From assembly GCA_003013855.2 (NCBI GenBank), contig PVNU02000773.1, forward strand, positions 3,227,001 through 3,291,000: DNA of 64,000 nt, read 5' to 3'. The translations under genes and the position numbers were made by a program. How positions within the stretch are numbered: position 1 is the stretch's first letter; every line of letters starts with the position of its first letter. The notes beneath the pieces were generated by a model. That model was not told where the DNA came from. It worked only from the letters and a program-made list of their open reading frames with translations, and ran no database searches. Of this stretch, positions 11,937-24,366 are shown one piece after another. This DNA is from Liriodendron chinense. Taxonomy: Eukaryota; Streptophyta; Magnoliopsida; Magnoliales; Magnoliaceae.

Positions 11937-13520
11937 GTCATGAAACACCCTGGTTTTGTGATGCCCACACATGTGTGTGGAACCACCACACATGTCTGCA
12001 TGTGACACATGTATGAGGTCTACGCTTCCCATTCACGCCATGCTTTTTCAATATCGTTCTTAGAACTGGAGTTTGTGATGTAAGGACAGTGGAATAAATG
12101 TTCTGCTTAGATATAAATGTAGCTAACTTAGAAGACAATGAATCCAACTATATATAACCTGCGTGTAGGTTATGAGTAATTCTTCTGTCAAGAACACGTG
12201 ACCAACCTACGATCACCAACGAACGGTTTTGATTGGAGTCCCTGCACATGGCCCCAAATCACCGTGATCACATATCAAAATACATCTTTAACTGCATTCA
12301 AAATGAAGAATGAGAGAGAATGGTTCTACTATCCATCTGGGCCATGCGTGGCCCACGTGAACGCCTCTTATACAGTGGTCCACCATTAATTATAGGTGGG
12401 CCCACTTGAACTGCATGCAAAATGTGAATACTGAATAGTGCCCTTTGTACGTATTTCGTTCAACTGGGGTCCCTGGTAATTCGTTGATCCAGATTGGGAC
12501 AACCTGCAGATAGGAGATGAACCAAAACCGTTCCAAAATTGGAAAATACTAGCAATCTAATCTATATATCCTTCCCTGCATTTTCTCTCAACCGTCTATT
12601 TTGAGGACACATATTCAAGGGTTGTGGACGTATGATCTTTATGTTTGGAAATTCCCTTTATCTACAATAGGGAACATAACCTCGACGGTCAGGATTACCA
12701 AACCATTGGTCCACCACTTGCTGAGATGGTCCGATAATAAGAACCGCTCATTTTCTGGACGCCGTTCCGTATTTGCCACAAGGGGTAGAAATGGGCCGGG
12801 TTCAGTACAAGGTAGGCTAGGCCAGGGCCCAACTGACACTTAAGATCCAAGGCCGGAGCCCAGCAAAGACCCAGCCGAAGCTAAATACTAAAAATTTGGT
12901 TGGGCCAGGCCCTGCCGCCCCGGGCGAAATTTGTAATTAAAATCCCTATTTTCCATGTGAAAGTCCGTAATTTATCCGGTGAGCAAGTGGGCTACACATG
13001 TACAAAAAAATAGACACCCAAGAAACGAAATCAAGAGTCTACATTGTAGATGCATGAGTTGTCTAATGAGGGATTAGAAAGGCCTCTTTGTAGTATTTGT
13101 AGGCTTTGTAGGATATAAAACGTGCACATATATATAAACTGGTCAGTCCGGACCAGTCCAAAATAACTTGAGCCGAAAGCCATTCCGAGAAATATTGATC
13201 AGCCATGCACGCGAGTCCCAAGCCTGGCCCTATCGGCCAAGCTAATTGGTCCAAAGCTGGGGGTGAGTCTCCCAGCCCATTGAGCCACCCTGAGAAATTT
13301 GCTCGGAACGATGATTTCTCATTTCGGGTAGATGAATTTATAACATGGTAAAAGAAACTTTCAATCGATCCCATTCAACTCAAAAAATATATATATATAT
13401 ATTCAAAATCAACTTTGAAGTATGATTAGCTGATAGTGGATTGATCATTCTAGTACTAGAGAGGACATGCATGGATGGTTTAGATAATTGGGCGTCTCAG
13501 CATGTGGGCCACAATGGGAC
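11937..13520. other. Intergenic: P450 3' flank, then dispersed repeat, no gene
   Basis: 11937-12110 is homologous to the 3' flank of P450 gene A. 12422-12640 resembles 60796-60985 (shared gagatgarccaa and accgtt-aaaattgga pieces), a dispersed repeat. 12790-12920 is rich in gggcc words typical of decayed hAT ends. I see no supported gene. Confidence 0.6.
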
Positions 13521-13524
13521 CGTA

Positions 13525-13886
13525 CACATGTTGCGCACCATTCTTGTGAGAACTTGTGAGTACTTTTTGACAGCTCATTGCACATGATGTGAGCCCAAAA
13601 TCTAAGCCGTTCTTATGATGCAGCACCCCAAAAAACCTTTCTGCCCAACTTTCAAACTGATTCAGAACTTTGGTGGGACATGGAAAAAGGAAACAATTTC
13701 CTCCCTTGGTTTGCCTTTCTCTCTCTGCTACGGCCCACCAAAATTTTTTATTAGGTTGAAAGTTGAGCCCTTTGATTTTTTTGGAGTGTTGCATGACATT
13801 GACGGCTCTGAATTTTGGGTTCGCATCACATGTGATGAGTTGTCAAAAAGTACTCACGAGTTCTCTCGGGAGAACTGGGAGAACTA
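13525..13886. mobile_element. Fold-back element (inverted repeat), family unlike the others here
   Basis: The left arm (gagtactttttgacagctcat at about 13558, then gcccaaaat, gcagcacccc and caactttcaa) returns inverted on the right (ttgaaagttgagccc, ggagtgttgcatgac, attttgggttcg, gttgtcaaaaagtactc to 13860). The two arms are joined by about 60 bases. No TSD could be fixed. It is probably a non-autonomous DNA transposon. Confidence 0.65.
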
Positions 13887-13933
13887 GTGTGCATGTGAGC
13901 ATTCCTCTCATCTCTCTCTATATATGTATATAT

Positions 13934-13976
<43 letters not shown>

Positions 13977-16900
13977 CACACATGTTTATTTATTTTGTTA
14001 TACATGGTCCATCCTCGGGGCACAATAGACCGATCTTTGGATTACCAAACTATGCAACACTTCTACGTCCCACTGAATGGGATACGGATTGCATGCATGG
14101 GGACCATACCACTACCCACTTTGGTAGTAATCTGATGTGGTAAAATTTGATTGGGCCACATGTTGCTGTCAAAGATGGGCTTGGTCCAATTAATTTGTAC
14201 ACTCAGAGCTCGCAACTTTCAAACATGCTTTGTGTGACTTCTTCTCTGCCAGTGAGATGTGGCGCAATCCAACCCTGCTATATATGTCAGGTCACCATTG
14301 ACGTTAGTCGCAGGGACACCACACAATCTGCGTGTGAATGAATGGGCCACTTATATATAGAGACAAAATTGGGATGGTCTGTTCATTGTCACATGATGAA
14401 ATGGAGACTTGGGCCAGGCTTGGCCCAACCAGCTTGGCATGACCACTTCAAGCCAAATTTGGGCTAGAATACTATGCCCAAGGAGAGAGTCTGGGCTAAC
14501 TGTATCTACGAGCCTATTAGCTAGGCCCACTTTTAGTGTTAAGGGCAGTTTTCTAATATATTATGATTGCATGAAAGTGGGCGTCAGAGCAGGGGCTCAA
14601 GCCAAACTCAGGCTCGAGCTATGCAAATCATCACTAGACTAGATCATGCATGTTTGCTTGGCCTTCAAGCCTAAGCTCATTGAAAAGATAACTCAATCAG
14701 CTTTCAACTAAGGTTATAATTACTTCATTTGAAAATCATTTTGTTAGCGTACTTTTCTATGGCATAGTAGTGCATATTGTTTGTCAATTACTCTATTGTC
14801 GGTTAAGCTTAATGAAGACGAAAATCAAATACTCAAGTGGACCCGCTGCATCAAGGAAGAAGTAACAAGTAAAAGAGATACCTTGCTGAAGCCTTAACCT
14901 TGAACAAAACCAAAATTCAAAATTTCTGGATGACCTTGACCCGTTTAGGCATACATGTAGTCATCTTAGATTAGCCTTAGGTGTCCCAAAAGACCACCCA
15001 AAGGATGGCTAATAAGGTTGCCCCTACTACTGCAAAATACAACTCAAGACAGCATGCAGAGGAGGGCTACCGACCGATCGTGACCCCTGGTCAACCGGTT
15101 GTCAGACCACATTAAGGGAGAACAACATTATTGATCTCCCTGACCTTTAACGACCGGTCATGACCGGTCGGCTGGACAAGCTCGACCGATTGTGACCGAC
15201 CCCAGTGTGGACAGCGAGCACATGCACTGTTTGGTCGTTGGCCGATCGATTGCTCGACCAGTCGTGGACCCTATCCAACTAATCAGGACCGGTCGGCTAC
15301 TTAGTCGTTTTCAGCCGTTTTATGACCGTTTGATCTTTTCTTATTTAAATGCTGGTATAGTATTATACAGCATAAAGAGCTATTTCATAGGTGATGCACA
15401 AAAGATTGTAAAATAGAGTGGTCAAAAAACATAAAAAATTATTGGAGAGTAGTGGAATCTGGAGATCAATAACAACTTTAAACGTGTGAAATTAATGACA
15501 ATTAGCCTGTCAAACATTTCTACTCTTGATGGTAAGGGTATTTTCATCAAAAAAAAAAAAATTTGAAAAAAAAAAAACACATGACCCCCGTCATGCCACA
15601 CATGGAGGTGTAAAATAGAAAGTTTTTCAAAATGCAGTGTATTTTGAGGTCCATGCTACCCTAGACTTATTAGGGGGAGGGGGGACCTAACATTTTTCTT
15701 AGGTTTTACTTTTCTTTGGATAAGTAATCTCATGGGTGGGAGATAAGAAGGGACAGTATTTAATGATCAGAGAGGAGCATTGTATGCATGAATTAATAGT
15801 ATGAATAGTTTTTTTTTTTTTTTTTTTTTTTGTACAATTCGTTTCTCAATAAGTATTTATAGGGAAATTGGGGTTTGCATTGGTACAAGATGTTTGGCGG
15901 GAATACGCTCAATAGAATATCTACTTTGTCGTTGTTGGTACATGCAAAGTAGGCACATATGGCAGAGGTTCGTAAAGATGGACAGCTACACATGTGCCAA
16001 ATGTGCATGCTAGCACCCATGGCATATTGATTAGCACATGTAGAACATTTGAAGATAGATGATGGCATGTATCACATGTAGACTACAAGTGAAGGTGAAT
16101 AGTGACACATGGGGTGTAAGCTTTTTTAGGTCAATATCAGCAATGTGGTTCATCTAACGACAACTGCTGGAGGGTTGTTTGATTTATTTTTTTTCCACTA
16201 TTAATACTTGATAAATAGCTCACTCGAGATGTTTATTTGATTTTAACTAGGTGGGTATTTTTGTTTTGAAAATTGGTCCCAAAAGGACCAACTTAAATTT
16301 GTGAGCCCCACCATGATGAACCTGACATATCCACATCATTCATCTGTTTTGCCAGGACAATATTTTAGGGCATGAGCCCAAAAATGAGGCATATCCAAAT
16401 ACACAACTGGGCCTAAAAAATAAAAAGTGGGCCTATAACAAAAGAAAAAGTTGTAGTAAATCTTCATCATTAAAAGGTTTTTTCTTCACAGGGCTTGTAA
16501 GATTGTTTATTTGTTATCTAATGTATCCATACGGTCACACAGATACGGACAAGGGGAAAACACAAGGTGAATTAGAAAACAAACAGCCCCTAGTCCTAAT
16601 TATAAGGCTATGAAAATTCTTTTTCTAAATTAGAATTTTCTAAAAGAGGTCTACAGCTTGATACGGTTGCTTGTGGTTTGAAAAGATGAAGAAGGGAATG
16701 AAGTATCTTATAGAGGAAATTGCGTCCGCCATTTTTCTTTTTTTTTAAGAGAAAAGCAAGTTGGTAGGAAATGATTCCGCAGATGCTGAAATGAACAAAC
16801 TACATTTCTTTTCTTACTCTCTCAAGGAAAACCTTTGTTAACTTGAAAAGGTCTTCCTTCGATTAAATGGCAAACAGGTAAGCCATCAGTAGCAATAACA

Positions 16901-17873
16901 AGAGTGCTTAGACGGCTGAAAATGATACCGTGGATTTTGCAAAGGACACCCATAGAGACAAATCTTTCTGTCGGCAATTTCCTTAGCATGGGAATTTCTG
17001 AGAATATATAGCATGAAAATCTCATTTAAAATATTTTTTTTAAAATAATTGTAAATCAGTAAACTATTTAAGATTTTAAAACATGGATAAAAATGAATCA
17101 ATTTAAACTGTCAAACATTTATTTCTTTAAAATGGCAATAATTTCACGACAAAACAGCTGAAATTTTGGAACTGCTGAGATTTTGAAAATCTAGCCAAAA
17201 TACCGTTTGATGAACTTTTTGTATTTGGGCAATGAAAATAGATGGATGTTTTAAAAAAATAAAATTGCCAAACGGAAGATCCATGTACAATAACTGATCA
17301 ACCCAACACGTGCCAAAAAATGTCATGTGAGTACCACATCCAAGCCAGAAATTAGATGGGCCTGAACATGCGATGCTCCTGGCCCAAGAATCAGGCCAGT
17401 CCTCTAATAAAGTGGGCCACCGTGGACGGCTTTCCAAACTATCCTTGTCCGGCCATTTGATTCTTGGCATTGTGGCCCACCTGACAAGAAAGAAAAAGCA
17501 TCTGCTTCCAAATGGCTTCTAGCCTTTGAATTTTAAACAAACACATGGAAGACACGAAACACAAAACCATGGCTTCTGAAAATAATAATAATAATAATAA
17601 TAATAAAAGAATAAAAAGGGCCCGGCTTCTAACCATTACCGAAGTTTGCTAGAGTACGTCCCGACAAGAATACATCGGGACCTTGGTCGCTTTATCTGGT
17701 TTCTCTTCTAATGATCCAAAGCATTCTCCTAAATGCCATTTTTTCGGCCCTTTTTATAAACTCTTCAGGTTTGAATTGGACTGCCATTATGACCTTCGTA
17801 TAAACAAACGAGCGCAGTCCCCATCCATGGAGAGTTTTAATTGTAGGAGCACTTCAGATCAGGAAAAAATATA
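13887..17873. other. Intergenic repeats, no gene
   Basis: Contents: a (GA)n microsatellite at 13935-13975; decayed gggcc-rich hAT-like sequence at 14345-14640; an LTR-like stretch at about 14790-15420 rich in gaccggtcg/ggtcgac words; a 23-T run at 15809-15831; a decayed half of the fold-back family at 16290-16560; (AAT)n at 17579-17607. No coding sequence is supported. Confidence 0.55.
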
Positions 17874-17878
17874 GTTCC

Positions 17879-18454
17879 TGTTGTTGCTGAGATTTTAACA
17901 ATGAACGAGGTGAGGTCGATGATCGATCTCACGAGATATAGAAAGAGGCTTATTTCTCTCTCTGAAACCTGCAAGGATAAACAATAGCTAAAGGAGGGGC
18001 TGAGGACCGGCCGTTAGTCCTCCAATGCTTAAGTCAGTCCAGTCTTTTTTTAAGAAGTAATCTCTTTTTGGGAGTAAGAGTTTTTAATACCTTTTTAGTA
18101 AAGAGGAGATATCCTTTTATACACTTTGGTTTCAGAGTTATATTTCCATAAGGAAACGTAATCCTCGTGGAGGAAATCTCAGATCTCCAAAATCTCTAGG
18201 CCATTTCATAGTTGCCGGAGGCATTTACGCAACCTTTGACGATTCTGTCAATCCTTCTCCTATTATCTTGGCATAAGCTTAAGATCATGGGATTGTCATG
18301 ATAAGGCTCACGTCGTGGCTCAAGTCGTCATATGGCCGAGGTCAATTCTTCGACGAAGTCTGGGAGTCGGGCTCCAGGTTAGATCGGATGATTCCGACCT
18401 GTCTTTAGGTCGATCAAGTCCTAGCTGAGGTTAGCTCGTATTTTACCTATAACA
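17879..18454 (+). repeat. Solo LTR, 576 bp, TSD GTTCC
   Basis: The segment starts TGTTGTTGCTGAG and ends CCTATAACA. The five bases before (17874-17878) and after (18455-18459) are both GTTCC. No internal element sequence is next to it, so it is a solo LTR left by LTR-LTR recombination. Words such as gaggtcgatgatcgatctca and cctccaatgcttaagtcag recall the second solo LTR at 49029. The orientation is assumed. Confidence 0.82.
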
Positions 18455-18537
18455 GTTCCTATAGCTAAAGTCCGTAGGGATGGATTGAAGCGGACCTAAC
18501 CTTTCGTTTGAACCCGGTTGCAAGGATTCTTGCCGAT

Positions 18538-19700
18538 CGTGAGGGGCCTACCATGATGTATGTGTTATATCCACACCCCACCATGATGTGTGTGTTATAT
18601 CAACCTATTCATCCATTTTTTTTCAGTTCATTTTATGGTATGAGCCTAATCATGAGGTGGATCCAAAGGTCAAGTAGACTAAACCACAAGAAACCATAGG
18701 GATTGAATGCCCACCGTTAAAAACCTTTTGGATGGATCAAGCTGATAATTGAATTTTACCTTCAGGGACTTTGTGAATAGGTTGGATGAGAAATAAGTAT
18801 CTATACAGGTCCTAGAAAGGTTTCAATGGTCGGCACCATTATCTCCACTATTTCCTGTGATGTGATCCACTAAGGCTTTTGATCTGCATCATGTTGGGGC
18901 TATGCACTAAAATGAGCCAGTGGAATGGATGGACACTGTGGATATAACTAGAGGTGGGCACAAACCAAGCCAGCTTGAAAGCTGGGCTTCCATTGGCTTG
19001 AATTGAAGTTCAAACCAAACCAAGCTTCGATCGTTTGAAAAAACAAACCAAGATAGGCAATAATGGCTCAGCTCGAAGCTCAATTTGATTCAAGTCAGTT
19101 TGATTCGGCACACTGTTTCCTGTGGTGTGATCCACTTGAGCTTTGGATATAATTTCATTTTGGGATCATGTCCTAAAATGATGTGTAAATACGAATGGAT
19201 AACATGGATAAAACATATAAATGATGACATGGATAATACATATACATGAATGCACATCATTTTCTTGCACTTGTAAAATCATGCTTGTGTACTTTTGTTT
19301 GGAAAAAGGCTCTTACATGTTTATTTTGAAGTTACATTCCTCCTCTGGAGGATGTTAAACATCATGTAATAAGATATATATTTTTGTAGATTTTTTTTTT
19401 TGACTTCTTAAATTCTTTTCTATTTAAACAAAAAATAAATAAACAAAAAAAGAGCCGCCACCTATTCCAACTCAGCCGAGCCCAATTCAAAAATTTTGAC
19501 GAAATCAATCCCGACTCGAGCAAGATTTTTCTAGAGCAAATCAAACTCGGGCTGCATGAGTTGGCCTGAAACCTAAATCGGACTGCTCCACGAATTAATG
19601 TGGCACAAAAACAAGCCAAACCAAACTAGGGCTAACTCGGCCCAGCCCGGATCGTTGCCCACCTCTAGATATAACACATACATCATGGTGGGTCTCACAA
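18538..19700. mobile_element. Mutator-like fold-back element, interrupted by a hAT element
   Basis: The left arm holds taccatgatgtatgtgttat at about 18549 and the right arm its complement (ataacacatacatcatggtg, 19671-19690), with inner parts also inverted (tgagcctaatcatgaggtgg against tgatctgcatcatg). It belongs to the abundant fold-back family of this window. The outer edges are approximate. A hAT element splits the right arm at 18949-19667. Confidence 0.75.
18949..19667. mobile_element. Non-autonomous hAT element, 719 bp, TSD GATATAAC
   Basis: The terminal inverted repeats are TAGAGGTGGGCA at 18949 and TGCCCACCTCTA ending at 19667, a perfect 12-bp pair. The 8-bp target duplication GATATAAC is at 18941-18948 and 19668-19675. 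Eight-base duplications and TAG...CTA ends are the hAT signature. There is no transposase ORF inside. Confidence 0.92.
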
Positions 19701-20164
19701 AGCTTGTTCTGCTTGATAGAGAAAATTTCATAGACCGAAATGGGCATGGCTTGCCTGTAAGGCCCACCTGAGTTATGAATTTTTGTCATGTTTGGGCTCA
19801 TATCTTAAAATAAGCTGGAAACTGATGGACGGAGAGAATGTAACACAAACACCGTGATACCTCTCTGCAATTTTGGGTTACAGGGAGGGAGCCGTACGAT
19901 AATAGTTAGAGGCAAGTAATTATTTATGTGCCCCTAATTTTGATTTTGATCCCTGTCCTTTTCTTTTGAACTTGGGCATAGTCCAAACAAGTACAAGTAT
20001 TTGCAACACTTGGCTATAGGGGTCTCGTGAAAGGAAAAGCTCTGTGAGGCACACCTTGATACCTGTGTGTTTATGCCTGATTTGACTATATCAAATCTAG
20101 TGACTAAAATAATATCACATGACTGTATCAAATCTTAACAAGAGATAAACTGAAGATTTTTCAG

Positions 20165-21125
20165 TTGCGTTGGTGGTTGAATGGATCACACAATGATGTA
20201 TTTTACATATCTACACTGTCCATACAGTTTACGAGATCATTTTAGGGCATGATCCAAAAAAATGAGACATATGAGTGCGGTTTCAGTGGATCCGAGGTGA
20301 GTGGATCTCTGATAGTAAGGTCCACTATGATGTATGTTCCTTATATCCAGGCCATGCATCTGTTTTGAAAACTCATTTTAGGACATTATAACAAAAATGA
20401 AGCAGATTCAAATCTCAGGTAGACCATAATGCAAGAAACAGTGGTAATCTAACATTAAAAACTTCTGGTTGGACCCAAAAGCTTTGGATCAACCTGATAT
20501 TTATGTGATCTCTTCATCCAGGTCTTTGTGACTTTATCAACAGGTTGGATGGAAAATAAACATTCCAGTGGCCCCCCTGAAGTTTTTAATGGTGAGGATT
20601 CAATCAAGACTGTTTCCTTGGTTATGGTCTCCAAAGTTTTGGATCTGCTTCATTTTTGGGGTCATGCCCCGAAATGAGCTGTCAAAATAGATGGATGGTG
20701 TGGATGTAAAGAACATACATCACAGTGAGCCCCACAGTTAGGGATCCACCAACCTCGGCGACCCAAACTGCTCCCGAGATCTATCCAAATCTCAAGTGGA
20801 CCACACCAAAAAAGGAGTGGGGACAATGACTCTCACCATTAAAACATTTCTAGGACCCACAATGATGTTTATTTTCCATCCAAACTGTTCATAAGTTCAC
20901 ACGGAGCTGGATAAAAGGTAAAAACAAATATCATATTGATCCAAAACTTCTGTGACCACCAAAAAGGTTTCAATGGTAGACGTTCAATCTGCCACTGCAT
21001 TCTGCAGTGTGGTTTACTTGATCATTGTATCTGTCTTATTTTTGGACTTAACCCTTATTAAGATGTCGCCAAATGAGAAGGACGGTTAGGATATACCACG
21101 AACCTCATGGTGGGCCCACAGAAAT
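20165..21125. mobile_element. Mutator-like fold-back element, outer copy, interrupted
   Basis: The left arm (cacaatgatgtatttta, ccatacagtttacgagatca, gggcatgatccaaaaaaatg) has its inverted counterpart at 21000-21125 (gtcttatttttggact, ggatataccacgaacctcat). A second element of the same superfamily splits it at 20273-20775. The edges are approximate. Confidence 0.65.
20273..20775. mobile_element. Mutator-like fold-back element nested in another, 503 bp
   Basis: It starts GAGTGCGGTTTCAGTGG and its end, read inverted, is GGGAGCAGTTTGGGTCG. The inner arms carry the family words ccactatgatgtatgttcc and catacatcacagtgag. The flanking nonamers gagacatat (20264-20272) and gagatctat (20776-20784) agree at seven of nine positions, fitting a decayed 9-bp target duplication. 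Confidence 0.72.
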
Positions 21126-21540
21126 TGATTAAGTCAATGCACCAGCGAGCTCGCTGGTGTGGTGTGCACCAGCTAATCGGCTTCCACTTTATGAACGCTG
21201 TCCATCCCTTTTGCCAGCTCGTTGTCGGGCACGAGCCAAAAGATGAGGCAGATTTAAAATTAAGGTGGACTACATCACAAGACGGAGTATTGATTAAATA
21301 CACAACGTTAAAAACTTCTCAGGGCCACAAAAGTTTTGGATCAAGCGGGCACGTATCCAGTACGTGCAAATAAACATAGCAATGGGTCAAGGAAGTTCTT
21401 AATGGTGGGGATTCAATCACCACTGTTTTCTTGCTTTGGGTCCACCTGAGATTTGGACCTGCCTCAATTTTTTAAGCATGTCATAAAATGAGCTGGAAAA
21501 ACGAATGCACGGCGTTGATAAAACACATACATCATGGGGC
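21126..21540. mobile_element. Mutator-like fold-back element abutting the P450 gene A promoter
   Basis: The left end includes a perfect 20-bp palindrome (21140-21159, caccagcgagctcgctggtg). The arms carry gggcacgagccaaaagatga against tgcctcaattttttaagcat and end in acacatacatcatggggc at 21540. The right edge merges with the TATA-like sequence of gene A. Confidence 0.65.
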
Positions 21541-21650
21541 TATATAGAACCCCCATCAGTAGCGACGTCGGTACTGGCGGTATCAGTACGCAATCCGCGT
21601 CCAATTTGGCCGGCATTCATTTTCACACTCTCATTCAATCCTCTTTAAAA
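21539..21650 (+). promoter_or_regulatory. Candidate TATA boxes of P450 gene A
   Basis: Two candidates precede the ATG at 21731. One is ctatatagaac at 21540-21548, about 185 bases upstream and exactly at the edge of the fold-back element. The other is ctttaaaag near 21643, about 85 bases upstream. Gene B has its TATA about 70 bases from its ATG, which favours the nearer one by position, while the first is the better match to consensus. Confidence 0.4.
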
Positions 21651-21730
21651 GTACACAACCCATTTGCATCTGATCAGCTCTTCATTCCTATTCCTCTCCA
21701 TTCTCCACCCAACCGTCCATCACACAAACC

Positions 21731-22639
21731 ATGGCTGGCGACCTCCAATCCTACGCCATCCTCTTCCTCATCTGGCTCATCTCCACTGTCCTTATCCGGA
21801 CCATCTTCTCCAATTTCCGAACCACGGGCCGCCGCCTCCCGCCCGGCCCAATAGCTCTCCCGATCATCGGACACCTCCACCTCCTCGCTCCCATCCCTCA
21901 CCAAGCCTTCCACAAGCTCTCCAAGCGCTACGGCCCGTTGATCCACCTCCGCCTCGGCTCCGTCCCCGCTGTTGTCGCCTCCAACGCTGACACCGCGAGA
22001 GAAATCCTCAAGACCCACGAGACCGCCTTCGCATCCCGACCTCAATCCTCAGCCGTCCGCTACCTCACCTACGGCTCCTCTGACTTCTCCTTCGCTCCCT
22101 ACGGCCCCTACTGGAAGTTCATGAAGAAGCTCTGCATGTCCGAGCTTCTAGGTGGGCGCACGCTCGATCAGCTCCAGCCCGTCCGGCGTGAGGAGATACA
22201 GCGATTCTTGAGACTGCTCCATAAGAAATCCAACGGCAGAGAAGAAGTCAACGTTGGCCGAGAGCTCATAACTCTAACGAACAACACAGTATCGAGGATG
22301 GCGATGAGCCGGATATGTTCAGACACAGAAGGGGAGGCGGAGGAAGTGAGGAATCTGGTGCATGAGGTGGCGGTGCTGACCGGCACGTTCAACGTATCGG
22401 ATTATATCGGGTTGTGTCGGAATTTGGATTTGCAGGGACTGAAGAAGAGGTTCGAGGACGTGCACCAGAGATTCGATGCGATGATGGAGAGGATCATTAA
22501 AGAGCATGAAGAAGGAAGGAAGATGAGGATGGAGAGAGGCGATGGTGTGAAGGATATTCTCGATATTTTGCTCGAGATATCGGAAGATGAGAGCGCCGAG
22601 ATGAAACTGACGAGGGAGAACATCAAAGCCTTTATCCTG
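21731..22639 (+). CDS. Cytochrome P450 gene A, CYP93-like (flavone synthase II-like), exon 1
   Basis: Exon 1 encodes residues 1-303 of a 517-residue P450. ATG 21731 has good context (aaaccATGgc). Residues 8-25 form a membrane anchor, followed by the proline hinge RLPPGPIALPIIGHL (35-49). The C-helix motif YWKF is near residue 134. The exon ends at CTG/gtatgc (donor 22640), phase 0, and joins exon 2 at 36520. The overall look is CYP71 clan, family CYP93, whose known members include flavone synthase II, licodione or isoflavone synthases and pterocarpan hydroxylases. All are ER-anchored monooxygenases that use NADPH through a P450 reductase. The substrate cannot be read from the sequence. An open extension past the donor to 22711 is intron. 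Confidence 0.9.
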
Positions 22640-23059
22640 GTATGCCCATTCACCTTGACTTTTTCAGTGCGCTTGCGCACGTACACTTCTGAAGGGACCC
22701 AGAATATGTGAATCCCACGTGATGTATTCAGCACATCTAACCCGTACATCAGATGCGTGACCACATATTACCCTAGGCTTCAGAAAATCAGATCAATACA
22801 AAACAAAGAGGGGCCACAGAACAGGAACAAGGTGAAACCCCCACCTAAAACCAGGGTAGGCCTTTCCTCACATCTTGTTCCCTGTTTGTGGCCCACCTGA
22901 TTCATGGATCAGCCTGAATTTTGGAATAAATAGGTAACATAGGCTGAATCATCTGTTGGATAGGTTGGATCTATGCATGAATGACTCGACCCCACATCTT
23001 TCGGTGGTACCGGAGCCGTTGGAACGGACTCCTTTCAGAGCCGGGACCCACTGTTATGC
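22640..23059 (+). other. P450 gene A intron, first part, no feature seen
   Basis: Gene A's intron runs 22640-36519 (13,880 bp), GT-AG, phase 0. Its first 420 bases show no clear element. The rest of the intron is occupied by the elements listed separately. Confidence 0.8.
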
Positions 23060-23596
23060 GGAATCGGATTGCATGCGGAGTAACTCCGCACGCTCTTATC
23101 GTGCGGAGTAAACTCAGTTGGGCCCACCTAGAATGTATGTGCTTTATCTATTCCGTCCATATGTTTTTCAAGCTCATTTTAGTGGTTGAGCCCAAAATTT
23201 AAGCATATCCAAATCTCAAGTGGACCATGCCACAGGAAACAGTGGGAATAATGATTTCCACCGTTGAAACCTTCCCAGGCCCTACAGTGATGTTTATTTG
23301 TCATCCAACCTGTTCATAAGATCACATGGATATGGATGAAGGGAAAACACAAATACCCGCTTGATCCAAAACTTCTGTGTCCTCCGAGAATTTTTCAATG
23401 GTAGACATTCAGTTCACACATTTCTAGTGGTGTGGTCCAATTTAGATTTTGATATGCTTCATTTTTTTGTACCATACCTAAAATTTTCTATTAAGATGGA
23501 TGGACGGAGTGGATAAAATAAGTAAATCACTGTGGGCCCCACAGAGTTTACTCCGCACGCTAACGTGCGGAGTTACTCAGTACGCAATCCGCTTCC
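23060..23596. mobile_element. Mutator-like fold-back element, 537 bp, TSD CTGTTATGC
   Basis: Its ends are GGAATCGGATTGCATGCGG and, inverted, GGAAGCGGATTGCGTACTG. The perfect 9-bp target duplication ctgttatgc lies at 23051-23059 and 23597-23605. Next to each end is a hairpin-forming gcggagtaactccgcacg. The arms extend far inward (ccaaatctcaagtggaccat against gtggtccaatttagattttg). Nine-base duplications are the Mutator (MULE) mark, and this copy identifies the superfamily for the whole fold-back group. Confidence 0.9.
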
Positions 23597-23806
23597 CTGT
23601 TATGCAGTGCGTAAAATACCCAAGTCCGTGGCTCCTACGATGTTGTATGCGTAGAATCTACTCCGTATATCAGGTTCTGTCGTCCATGTTAGGCCCCTAG
23701 TGATACTACAAAATGGATGGGCGGTGTGGATAAAACACATAAATCATTGTGGGTCCCATAGAGCTTTTCCAACACCAACGTGTGCTGTGTGCTACACTAC
23801 CCAGTC

Positions 23807-24366
23807 GGACGCGGATTAGCTACTGACAGGTTGAGTAGCGAATCTCGCGACTGAAGTGACGTCTTCATGGTATGCGGGTCCCAACATGATGTATGTATTA
23901 TATCCACACCGTCCACTCATTTGGAGAGATCATTTTAAGGCATCGATCAATGAATGAGGTAGATCCAAAGCTCAAGTGAACCCCACCACAGAAAAAAGTG
24001 GGGACAGTGACATCAACTGTTGAAAACTTCCTAGGAGCCACAGAAGTTTTCGATCAAGCTTATATTTGTGTTTTCCCTTCCTCAATATATGTGTGAACTT
24101 ATGAACAAGTTGGATCTCAAATAGACATCATGGTGAGCCTAGGAAGTTTTCAACGGTGGATGTCACTATCCCCACTGTTTTCTGTGGTGGGGTCCACTTG
24201 AGCTTTGGATTCTACTCATTCTTTGAGTCATGCCCTTAAATGGTCTCTCCAAATGGATAGACGGTGTGGATACAACACATACATCATGCTGGGGCCCGCA
24301 GACTATGGTGACGTCACCTCAGTAGCGTGATTCGCTACTCAACCTGTCAGTACCTAATCCGCGTCC
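23807..24366. mobile_element. Mutator-like fold-back element, 560 bp
   Basis: The inverted ends GGACGCGGATTAGCTACTGA and GGACGCGGATTAGGTACTGA continue with gttgagtagcgaatc on both sides. The inner arms are nearly complementary over roughly 200 bases (gacatcaactgttgaaaact against agttttcaacggtggatgtc). The flanks tacccagtc and cacgcggtc agree at six of nine positions, a possible decayed duplication. Confidence 0.82.

Noticed and set aside
21534..22045. ORFs of 106, 108 and 123 codons overlapping P450 gene A
   Set aside because: They are shadow frames of exon 1, which has clear family homology in its own frame.
22640..22711. Continuation of P450 gene A past exon 1
   Set aside because: It is read-through of the intron after a canonical donor; exon 2 continues the protein in phase.
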